64,000 nt of DNA, taken from contig NZ_RQIT01000025.1 of the NCBI RefSeq assembly GCF_003837805.1, forward strand, positions 1-64,000, given 5' to 3'. Origin of the DNA: Bradyrhizobium sp. RP6 (GTDB lineage Bacteria; Pseudomonadota; Alphaproteobacteria; Rhizobiales; Xanthobacteraceae). Made by a program: the position numbers and the translations under genes. The notes below the pieces were generated by a model. The model made no database searches and was not told the origin of the DNA. It was given only the letters and a program-made list of their open reading frames with translations. Shown here one piece after another: positions 57,812 through 64,000 of this stretch; positions within the stretch are counted from its first letter, which is position 1; each line of letters opens with the position of its first letter.

Positions 57812-58981
57812 TCATTTGCGGAGCCGGCGAACCACGCCTCGCGCGGCCTCGTGCGCGGCGTTGAGACCGACCAGCGCGCCGTGAACGAGCGCCACTATCG
57901 GATCGTTGCGCCGGAGCGGGATCAGCACATCGCCGATCGCAAAGCGCCCCCGCCAGATCGGGTTGATCATGGGGTGGTCGGCGCTCGCGGTGGAATCCGC
58001 GCTGGCGATGGCGGGATCGGCGCAGAGGTGGCGGGTGAGATCGAGCGTGAGCTGCACGCCCGGCGAATATCTTGCAAAGCGCTCGTCGACGCCGAGCTTG
58101 AAGAAGAAGGCGCGGTCCTGATGGCGCAGCACGATGCCGGCGCCAATCGGCGTCGCGCCGGCGCGAAGCGTGATGATCTCGCATTGCGCGGTCTCGGCCA
58201 GCGCCGGTACGGCGCGACGGATGAAGGTCGCATCGCCCGCATGCTGGACCAGCGCGGTGCCGCGCTTGCCCTTCCAGCCGCCGGCTTCAAGCCGCAGGAA
58301 TGTCTCGAGCGCCGGCCCGATCTCGTCGGGCTTGCGCGCGACCTCGAATACGACGGGCCCATGCTCCTCCAGGCGATGGCGCTGGCGCCGCAGCTCCTTG
58401 AGCTTCTTGGCGCCAAGCGCGTCGCGCAACAGCGTTTCGCCATCCTGTATCGCGTCGAGGCTGGCGCGGATGTAGGAGGAGAGGATTCGCGGCTTCAGGC
58501 CGGCGCGGCCCAGAACCTGCCTGAGCACGTCCATCGCAGCGCCGTCGAGGGCGACGTCGGTCAGCACGAGCGCATGCGCGCCGGCTTCGCGCGCCCGCTG
58601 CAACAGGCGCGTGGCGGCCTCGATCGGCGCATCGCGGTCGATCAGCGGGCTGCACAGCGTGCCGTAGGGATGCGCGCTCACCAGCGCGGGCAGGGGGATC
58701 TTCCAGGCGCGCCAGAGCGAGATCACCGGCATCAGCCCGATCAGCCGCGTCGACGATGCGTCGAATGCCGGCAGCGCCGAGGCATTGCTGCGCCCGCGGG
58801 CGGTCGCACTGACAGCCAGCTCCCAGGCGGGCAGATAATATCCGTTCGGCTCGACCGCGCGCTGCGCGAGCGCGCGCCACTGGCCGGGGTCGATTGAGGT
58901 GAGGGCAACGTGTGCGCGCGCCGTCGCGGCGTCCCTTGCGGATGCCGGATTGATCGCCGCCTGCTGCGCGATGTCGACCAC
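57812..58981 (-). CDS. FemAB/GNAT-like acyltransferase
   Basis: A 389-residue protein with two GNAT-like halves. Segments include AVEPNGYYLPAWELAVSATA and HPYGTLCSPLIDRDAPIEAA, then LGAKKLKELRRQRHRLEEHG and FLRLEAGGWKGKRGTALVQH, and the C-terminal GVDERFARYSPGVQLTLDLT. The GWKGKxGT and YSPG motifs mark the BioF2-like or FemAB-type acetyltransferase group, linked to exopolysaccharide or cell-wall acylation. No such cluster is adjacent, so the substrate is open. Confidence 0.82.
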   Translation of the reverse strand: MVDIAQQAAINPASARDAATARAHVALTSIDPGQWRALAQRAVEPNGYYLPAWELAVSATARGRSNASALPAFDASSTRLIGLMPVISLWRAWKIPLPALVSAHPYGTLCSPLIDRDAPIEAATRLLQRAREAGAHALVLTDVALDGAAMDVLRQVLGRAGLKPRILSSYIRASLDAIQDGETLLRDALGAKKLKELRRQRHRLEEHGPVVFEVARKPDEIGPALETFLRLEAGGWKGKRGTALVQHAGDATFIRRAVPALAETAQCEIITLRAGATPIGAGIVLRHQDRAFFFKLGVDERFARYSPGVQLTLDLTRHLCADPAIASADSTASADHPMINPIWRGRFAIGDVLIPLRRNDPIVALVHGALVGLNAAHEAARGVVRRLRK

Positions 58982-59136
58982 GTCCCATTTCCCCGTTCAC
59001 GCGAGCCTAGGCCGCGCTACGGCGATGCTTAGCGCAAAGATCGGAAAAATACCGTTGGGATGCTGCTTCAATTCGAGCGGTCGTGTTAACGTCTCGTTGA
59101 GCATCCGGCGGCCGTCCGCCGGAGCTCGGTGGCCTC

Positions 59137-60576
59137 TCACTGGTCACCCGGGACGAAATGGTCGCGGGCGCTTGCCCGTCCGCCGCCGGTGATATCCGTG
59201 ATCGCGATGTCGATGTCCCGTGACGTGCGTGGCAGATGTGCCGGACCGACCTGTACGGACAAGCGCACCTCCCGGGTCTGATCCTGACCGACCTCGACGA
59301 CCGGCTTGCCGTCCGAGCCGACCTCGGTACCGGCGGCGCGAATGGTCGCGCCGGGCAATCCGGAGATATCGAGGGCAAACGATCGTTGTGCGCCCTTGTT
59401 GAGGATGCGCACGGTGTAGTCGTTGCGCACACCGCCATCCGAGAGCTGGACGAAAACGGGATTGCGCTCGTGCAGCACGTTGACGTCCATCGTCGCGCGC
59501 GTCGCGAGGGTGTACAGCATGATGCTGCCGACGACGGTGATGGAAGCGGCATAGATCAGCGTGCGCGGACGGATGATGCGGTAGATCGGTGGCTTGCCTT
59601 CGCGCCGGCGCTGCATGTTGATGTCGGTGTCGTAGCCGATCAGGCCCGCGGGCCGGCCGATCTCGCGCATGACGTTGTCGCAGGCATCGATGCACAGGCC
59701 GCACTGGATGCAGCCGAGCTGGATGCCGTTGCGGATATCGACGCCGGTCGGACAGACATTGATGCATTGATGGCAGTCGACGCAGTCGCCGGCGAGATCA
59801 CCATGGGCGCGCGCGGCATCCGCCTTCTTCACCGACATGCGCGGCTCGCCGCGGTCGCGGCGATAGGTGACGTTGAGCGCCCATTCGTCGGTGAGAGCCG
59901 CCTGGATCCGCGGCCACGGACACATGTAGATGCACATCTGCTCGCGGGCATGACCGGCGAATAGATAGGTCGTGGCGGTCAGGATGCCGATCCAGATATA
60001 GGCGAGAAGCGGGGCCTGGAAGGTCGCGAGTTCCTTCACCAGCGTCGGTGCGTCGGCGAAATAGAGCACCCAGGCACCGCCGGTCCACCATGCGATCATG
60101 ATCCAGAGGAAATGCTTGAGTGCGACCTTTCGGATGTGACCGAACGTCCAGTAGTTCTTGTCGCCCTGCATGCGCTCGCGCCGGTCGCCTTCGACCCAGC
60201 GCTCGACCGCATAGAACAGGTCGGTCCACACGGTCTGCGGACACATGTAGCCGCACCACAGCCGCCCCGCCACCGCATTCATCAGGAACAGCGTCATGGC
60301 CGCGATGATCAGCAAGCCGGTGAAGTAGTAGACTTCCTGCGGCCACAGCTCGATGAAGAAGAAGTAGAAGCGGCGGTGCGGCAGGTCGATCAGCACGGCC
60401 TGGTCGGGCAGGCCGGGTCCGCGATTCCAGCGCACGAACGGCAACAGATAATAGGTCCCGAGCGTGACGCAGAGGATCGCCCATTTGATGCGGCGGAAGG
60501 GGCCGTGGACCGACTGCGGATAGACCTTCCTCCGCTTCTCGTAGAGCGGTCCCTCGATGAAGGTGTCGTCGGTCAT
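59137..60576 (-). CDS. CcoG/FixG-like ferredoxin-type membrane protein
   Basis: A 479-residue polyferredoxin of the cytochrome cbb3 oxidase accessory family; CcoG reduces Cu(II) for oxidase assembly. The N-terminus has several helices (GPFRRIKWAILCVTLGTYYL). Two cysteine clusters appear as GDCVDCHQCINVCPTGVDIR and GCIQCGLCIDACDNVM. The C-terminal Ig-like periplasmic domain is present (VQLSDGGVRNDYTVRILNKG). It is 36 bp downstream of the DUF2892-like gene and last in the sulfide-type operon. The ccoH, ccoI and ccoS partners of a fixGHIS cluster are not next to it. Confidence 0.92.
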   Translation of the reverse strand: MTDDTFIEGPLYEKRRKVYPQSVHGPFRRIKWAILCVTLGTYYLLPFVRWNRGPGLPDQAVLIDLPHRRFYFFFIELWPQEVYYFTGLLIIAAMTLFLMNAVAGRLWCGYMCPQTVWTDLFYAVERWVEGDRRERMQGDKNYWTFGHIRKVALKHFLWIMIAWWTGGAWVLYFADAPTLVKELATFQAPLLAYIWIGILTATTYLFAGHAREQMCIYMCPWPRIQAALTDEWALNVTYRRDRGEPRMSVKKADAARAHGDLAGDCVDCHQCINVCPTGVDIRNGIQLGCIQCGLCIDACDNVMREIGRPAGLIGYDTDINMQRRREGKPPIYRIIRPRTLIYAASITVVGSIMLYTLATRATMDVNVLHERNPVFVQLSDGGVRNDYTVRILNKGAQRSFALDISGLPGATIRAAGTEVGSDGKPVVEVGQDQTREVRLSVQVGPAHLPRTSRDIDIAITDITGGGRASARDHFVPGDQ

Positions 60577-60612
60577 GGCAAATTCCCCCGCATCACAGGC
60601 TGGATTGCGCGT

Positions 60613-60816
60613 TCAGGTGAACGCGCAGCCGCTGCTCAGGCCCAGCTTCCTGAACACGATCGCCGCCGGGCAGAAGCCGGTGAACGAGGCCTGCAACATG
60701 TTCAGCCCGGCAAATGCCGTCAGCAGGTACCAATACGCATTCACATAGGTGCCCAGTGCGAGACCGAGCAGGACGACGAATCCCGCAAACGCGAGAACGG
60801 CTTTGTCGACATTCAT
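60613..60816 (-). CDS. DUF2892/YgaP-like small membrane protein
   Basis: A 67-residue protein, two transmembrane helices (AVLAFAGFVVLLGLALGTYV and AYWYLLTAFAGLNMLQASFT), ending FCPAAIVFRKLGLSSGCAFT with two cysteines. This is the inner-membrane anchor domain often fused to rhodaneses (YgaP) or encoded with them. AAAAGGAGCC precedes the ATG at 60816. In related sulfide operons such proteins pair with rhodanese or thioredoxin partners; here TrxC is 28 bp upstream. Confidence 0.8.
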   Translation of the reverse strand: MNVDKAVLAFAGFVVLLGLALGTYVNAYWYLLTAFAGLNMLQASFTGFCPAAIVFRKLGLSSGCAFT

Positions 60817-60844
60817 GGTAGGCTCCTTTTCCAGGTGCGGAACG

Positions 60845-61288
60845 TTACGAACGGGTGAGGTTGGCCTCGGTCCAGGCGACGATGCTGCGTGCATCCATCG
60901 CACCGGAATGGCGGGCGATCTCGCGACCGCCGCGCATCAGCAGCAGCGTGGGAATGCCGCTGATGTTGAGGCGCGACGACAGTGCAGGTGCGTTGTCCGA
61001 GTTGAGCTTCAACAGCCGAACGTTCGGCTCCAGCTGCTGCGCGGCGCGCTCGAACATCGGCGCCATGGCGCGGCACGGGCCGCACCACGGTGCCCAGACG
61101 TCGACCAGCACGGGAATGTCGCTGCTCGCGACATGGCGGCTGAAGGCCTCCTCGTCCACCTCGATCGGATGAGCGGTGAACATCGGCTGGTGACAGGCGC
61201 CACAACGCGCGCCTTGCGCGGCGCGTTCGGCAGGCAGGCGATTGATGCGCCCGCAATGTCCGCAGACGATCTGGCGTGTCGTGCTCAT
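60845..61288 (-). CDS. trxC: thioredoxin TrxC (zinc-binding type)
   Basis: A 147-residue thioredoxin-2 with an N-terminal zinc ribbon (VCGHCGRINRLPAERAAQGA followed by RCGACHQPMF) and the thioredoxin domain with the active site VDVWAPWCGPCRAMAPMFER and cis-Pro loop ISGIPTLLLMRGG. It reduces disulfides and, in sulfide operons, could release persulfides. Its ATG overlaps the stop of the upstream oxidoreductase gene (ATGA), so it is co-translated with it. Confidence 0.93.
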   Translation of the reverse strand: MSTTRQIVCGHCGRINRLPAERAAQGARCGACHQPMFTAHPIEVDEEAFSRHVASSDIPVLVDVWAPWCGPCRAMAPMFERAAQQLEPNVRLLKLNSDNAPALSSRLNISGIPTLLLMRGGREIARHSGAMDARSIVAWTEANLTRS

Positions 61289-62571
61289 GTGCCGGTTCGG
61301 ACCTCCTTGATCTTGGCGATGTTCAGCCGGTCGAGCAGGAAACGCTCATAGAACGGCTCGCTCTCGCCGCGCCGCATCTTGCGCAGGAAGTATTTCTCGA
61401 AGGCGACCTTGGCGAGATGCACCCATTCGCCCTTGGAGGACCAATTGACGTTTCGCGGCGGGATTTGCGGCTGCGCCAGGAAGGCAACACCGGAGTCGCC
61501 GAAATCGGCGAGGCAGATTGCGTTCCAGGTCGGCTGTGCCGTGGGCGCCTTGCCGCGGAGCAGGGCACCGATGTTCATCGCCGTCGCCGTCACCATGGAT
61601 TCGATCATGAATCCGGTCTTGGGGACGCCGACCGGCACAGGTGTCGCGCCGACCGGCGCGATCGCGACGCATACGCCGACCGCGAAGACATTGGGGAAAG
61701 TTGGATTCTGCTGGTGCTTGTCGACGACGACGAAGCCGCGCGGGTTGGTCAGTTTATCGATGCCGCGCACCGCCTCGACGCCGCGAAAGGCGGGCAGCAT
61801 CATCGAATAGGCGAATGGCAGCTCGTGGGCCTTGCGAGACGTGCCGTCGTCGCCGAACTCCTCTACCGACATCAAGCCGGGGCCGACGTTATCGACGCGT
61901 GCATTGGTGATCCACTTGATGTGCTTCTCGCGCATCTCGCTTTCCAGAAGGCCCTTGGTGTCCCCGACGCCATCGAGACCGAGATGGCCGATATAGGGCT
62001 CCGAGGTGACGAACGTCATCGGGACCCGGTCGCGCAGCTTTCGCCGGCGCAGCTCCGTTTCCAGGATGAAGAGGAATTCGTAGGCCGGCCCAAAACAGGA
62101 GGCGCCCTGCACCGCGCCGATGACCACCGGACCCGGATTCGCCGCGAGCTTCTCGAAGGCTTCACGGGCATTTGCGGCATGATCGACGTGGCAGATCGAC
62201 TGGGTATGGCCTTGCGGCCCGAGACCCGGAATCTCGTCGAACGCCAGTTCGGGACCGGTTGCGACGACCAGGTAATCATAGTCGATCGACGTCCCGTCGC
62301 CGAGCTCGACACGGCTCTCGGGCGGGTGGACGCGCGTTGCGCCCTGCGTCAGCAGTCGCACGCCCTTGCGTTTCATGACGTCTGCGAGATCGATCTCGAT
62401 CTCCTCGCGCTTGCGCCAGCCGACTGCGACCCAAGGATTGGATGGGACGAAATGATAGACGGCGCCTTGCGAGACGACGCTGAGGCGATCCTCCTTTCTC
62501 AGCTGCGGCAGCAATTCATAGGCCATCAGTGTTCCGCTTAGACCAGCTCCGATTACGACGACTTCCGCCAT
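61285..62571 (-). CDS. sulfide:quinone oxidoreductase-like FAD flavoprotein
   Basis: A 428-residue flavoprotein. The N-terminal FAD motif is AEVVVIGAGLSGTLMAYELL; a second site lies at DYLVVATGPELAFDEIPGLG. A catalytic-type cysteine is in VQGASCFGPAYEFLFILETE, and a further one in WNAICLADFGDSGVAFLAQP. The C-terminal KYFLRKMRRGESEPFYERFL resembles membrane-binding ends of SQR. Family members oxidise sulfide to persulfide or sulfur with quinone as acceptor. It is the first gene of the operon and diverges from the SqrR-like regulator. Non-sulfide substrates cannot be excluded. Confidence 0.85.
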   Translation of the reverse strand: MAEVVVIGAGLSGTLMAYELLPQLRKEDRLSVVSQGAVYHFVPSNPWVAVGWRKREEIEIDLADVMKRKGVRLLTQGATRVHPPESRVELGDGTSIDYDYLVVATGPELAFDEIPGLGPQGHTQSICHVDHAANAREAFEKLAANPGPVVIGAVQGASCFGPAYEFLFILETELRRRKLRDRVPMTFVTSEPYIGHLGLDGVGDTKGLLESEMREKHIKWITNARVDNVGPGLMSVEEFGDDGTSRKAHELPFAYSMMLPAFRGVEAVRGIDKLTNPRGFVVVDKHQQNPTFPNVFAVGVCVAIAPVGATPVPVGVPKTGFMIESMVTATAMNIGALLRGKAPTAQPTWNAICLADFGDSGVAFLAQPQIPPRNVNWSSKGEWVHLAKVAFEKYFLRKMRRGESEPFYERFLLDRLNIAKIKEVRTGT

Positions 62572-62629
62572 GGGTTCCTCCGTTGGGGTTCACCGCTCCG
62601 CCGGTTCATCCCCGACTGTCGTACGGCGC

Positions 62630-62663
62630 TTGACTATATATTCGTAATTTCGTATATACGCAA
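62630..62663. promoter_or_regulatory. mirrored overlapping promoters with a 22-bp AT-rich palindrome
   Basis: Plus strand: TTGACT (62630-62635), 17 bp, TATATA (62653-62658). Minus strand: TTGCGT (62663-62658), 17 bp, TATATA (62640-62635). The two promoters lie almost exactly over each other. An imperfect palindrome, TATAT-T-CG-T-AATT-T-CG-T-ATATA at 62637-62658, matches at 9 of 11 pairs and covers both spacers; it is the likely operator of the ArsR-type repressor. Confidence 0.65.
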
Positions 62664-62665
62664 GT

Positions 62666-62995
62666 ATGAAGGTTAATGCTGAAGTCATGGAGCGGGCGGC
62701 GGATCGGGCGAGCGAGCTGCTGAAGGCACTCGCCAACCGGCACCGCCTGCTGATCATCTGCCAGTTGATCGACGGCGAGCGGTCGGTCGGCGAACTCGCC
62801 GAGTTCCTGAACCTCCGGGACTCCACGGTTTCCCAACATCTTGCGCTCCTTCGCAAGGATGGATTGGTGTCGGCCCGGCGGGAGGCGCAGACGATCTTCT
62901 ATTCGATTGCGAGCGAGCCGGCGCGCGAGGTGCTGAAGACGCTCTATCAGGCGTTCTGCGCGCCGGAATCCGCAAGGACGAAGCGTACTTTATGA
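62666..62995 (+). CDS. ArsR-family repressor with SqrR/BigR-type cysteine pair
   Basis: A 109-residue winged-helix repressor. The helix-turn-helix is SVGELAEFLNLRDSTVSQHL followed by ALLRKDGLVSARREAQTIFY. Two cysteines, Cys32 in LLIICQLIDGE and Cys98 in LYQAFCAPE, are 66 residues apart, the same spacing as Cys41/Cys107 in SqrR and Cys42/Cys108 in BigR, which form a polysulfide bridge in the presence of persulfides. It lacks the metal-site motif ELCVCDL of arsenic sensors. It probably represses the divergent SQR-like operon and itself. Its ATG is about 8 bp after the -10 box. Confidence 0.9.
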   Translation: MKVNAEVMERAADRASELLKALANRHRLLIICQLIDGERSVGELAEFLNLRDSTVSQHLALLRKDGLVSARREAQTIFYSIASEPAREVLKTLYQAFCAPESARTKRTL

Positions 62996-63089
62996 GCGCC
63001 CGGAGCGTGGCGCGTTGAGCGAGATCAACGTCCGCTTCGAGGATGCCGATCAACTACAGAGGACACCCGCGAGCGCGGTGTGATGGTTC

Positions 63090-64000
63090 ATGCTGACACG
63101 AATGCGCCCTATGCGGCTCAAAGGAATTTTTGTTGTCTTGGTCGCCGGCCTGTGTGCAGGCGTTGCGCGCGCAGAGACGCTCACTGTGGCGCAGCATCCG
63201 GTGGCCGACGAAAAGGCCGTCTTTGCCACGGTGGAAAGCATCAGCGTCGTGCCCGCGCGCGGGCGCATCGGCGGGACCGTGGTCCAGCTCCAGGTCAGGG
63301 AAGGGGACCGCGTCACCGCCGGTCAGGCGATTGCCGCGATCGGCGATGAGAAGCTCGGCCTGCAGATGAAGTCGCTGGATGCGCAGATCGAGGCGCTGCA
63401 GGCGCAGGCCAGCCAGGCGCAAATCGATTTCACGCGCATCGAGGGGTTGGTCGAGCGTGGCATTCTGCCGCGCGTCAAGCTCGACGAGCAGAGGACGGCG
63501 CTGAACGTGGCGGAGAACGGCCTGCGCGCCAAGACCGCGGAGCGTGCCGTCATCAACGAGCAGCTCAACCAGGGGCAGGTGCTGGCACCGGCAGGGGGAC
63601 GTGTGCTGAAGAGGCTCATCACGGTTGGTTCCGTCGTGCTCGCGGGCGATCCCATCGTCACCGTCGCGCAGCAGAATTTCAAGCTGCGGCTGAGAGTGCC
63701 CGAGCGCCACGCGCGCTCTCTCAAGGCCGGCGACAAGGTGCGCGTCGATGGTGCGGAGCTTGGCGGCGAAGCCGCCAGATGGGGCGTCATCGATCTCGTC
63801 TATCCGCAGATCGAGGAGGGGCGCGTCATTGCGGACGCGACCGTCGAGGGGCTCGGCGAATATTTCGTCGGCGATCGGCTGCGGGTGTGGATCTCCGGCG
63901 GCAGGCGGTCGGCTTTCGTGATTCCGGCAGGCTACGTGAAGACCCGGTTCGGCATCGACTATGTCCAGCTTCAAAAGCCCGGCGAAGTTGTCGACGTGCC
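63090..64000 (+). CDS. RND-type efflux periplasmic adaptor (3' end outside the window)
   Basis: A membrane-fusion (HlyD-like) protein, open to the right edge. It has a signal peptide (MRLKGIFVVLVAGLCAGVAR followed by AETL), then the lipoyl-like half motif VVPARGRIGGTVVQLQVREG followed by DRVTAGQAIAAIGDEKLGLQ. A coiled-coil hairpin (MKSLDAQIEALQAQASQAQI) and the second lipoyl half (VLAPAGGRVLKRLITVGSVV) follow, then a beta-barrel domain. Starts at 63090, 63102 and 63111 are possible. It follows the ArsR gene by 94 bp and may share its control; the pump itself would lie beyond the edge. Confidence 0.88.
   Translation, partial: MLTRMRPMRLKGIFVVLVAGLCAGVARAETLTVAQHPVADEKAVFATVESISVVPARGRIGGTVVQLQVREGDRVTAGQAIAAIGDEKLGLQMKSLDAQIEALQAQASQAQIDFTRIEGLVERGILPRVKLDEQRTALNVAENGLRAKTAERAVINEQLNQGQVLAPAGGRVLKRLITVGSVVLAGDPIVTVAQQNFKLRLRVPERHARSLKAGDKVRVDGAELGGEAARWGVIDLVYPQIEEGRVIADATVEGLGEYFVGDRLRVWISGGRRSAFVIPAGYVKTRFGIDYVQLQKPGEVVDV

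Noticed and set aside
63054..63974. A 306-codon minus-strand frame at the right edge
   Set aside because: The plus strand encodes a clear HlyD/RND adaptor with signal peptide and lipoyl halves, so the antisense frame is a shadow.

Overview
The window looks like a chromosomal segment of a Bradyrhizobium-type alphaproteobacterium. It is strongly GC-rich and carries long flagellins of about 75 kDa. It also carries the alphaproteobacterial flagellar genes flaF and fliX, a CckA-type hybrid kinase, and TTAA-N7-TTAA (CtrA-type) boxes in front of flagellar genes. The genus is inferred from family resemblance only; no database was searched.

Layout. 0-6 kb: an array of flagellin genes, one cut by the left edge and two complete, each complete 3' end followed by a near-identical GC-rich terminator, then flaF. 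6.7-10 kb: a minus-strand unit flgI - flgJ-like - flgN-like plus a FlaG-like gene, divergent from fliX. 10-14.4 kb: a non-flagellar patch with two HxlR-type regulators, each divergent from a Rossmann-fold oxidoreductase, a DksA-like gene and a 2-keto-4-pentenoate hydratase-like gene. 14.6-21.5 kb: minus-strand flgF-flgG-flgA-flgH, divergent from fliL-fliM-(DUF6468-like)-(motE-like). 21.5-28.4 kb: an apparent accessory island with a 1369-residue FecR/VCBS/RTX protein, a small secreted FecR protein and a TPR protein. 28.5-40.6 kb: a giant TPR protein behind a perfect CtrA box, fliO-fliP on the minus strand, then flgB-flgC-fliE-fliQ-fliR-flhB and cckA on the plus strand. 40.9-64 kb: housekeeping and accessory genes, including fumarase class I, GST, carotenoid oxygenase with TetR, a SET-domain protein, paired XRE regulators, a DsbA-like protein and a sulfide-type operon (SQR-like oxidoreductase, TrxC, small membrane protein, CcoG-like) divergent from an ArsR repressor with SqrR/BigR cysteine spacing. 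An RND-type adaptor runs off the right edge.

How the parts fit. The flagellar genes supply the rod (FlgB, FlgC, FlgF, FlgG, FliE), rings (FlgH, FlgI), export gate (FliO, FliP, FliQ, FliR, FlhB), switch (FliM), stator-linked factors (FliL, MotE-like), chaperone or assembly factors (FlgA, FlgJ-like, FlgN-like, FliX, FlaF) and filament. Three divergent flagellar intergenic regions (flgI/fliX, flgF/fliL, fliO/flgB) each hold a 13-bp palindrome of the form GGCARATTYTGCC next to TTARCCAT or CtrA-type elements. The gene for CckA, which in related bacteria feeds phosphate to CtrA, closes the flgB-flhB run. I read this as a CtrA-controlled flagellar regulon physically linked to the top kinase of its control circuit.

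The most interesting unexplained signals are: the composite flagellar promoter motif; the giant CtrA-box-preceded TPR protein; the FecR-VCBS-RTX island with a histidine-rich tail and no visible secretion apparatus; the mirrored overlapping promoters of the SqrR-like operon with a probable leaderless regulator mRNA; a similar leaderless arrangement with duplicated operators at the TetR/carotenoid oxygenase locus; and a family of dispersed palindromic repeats.
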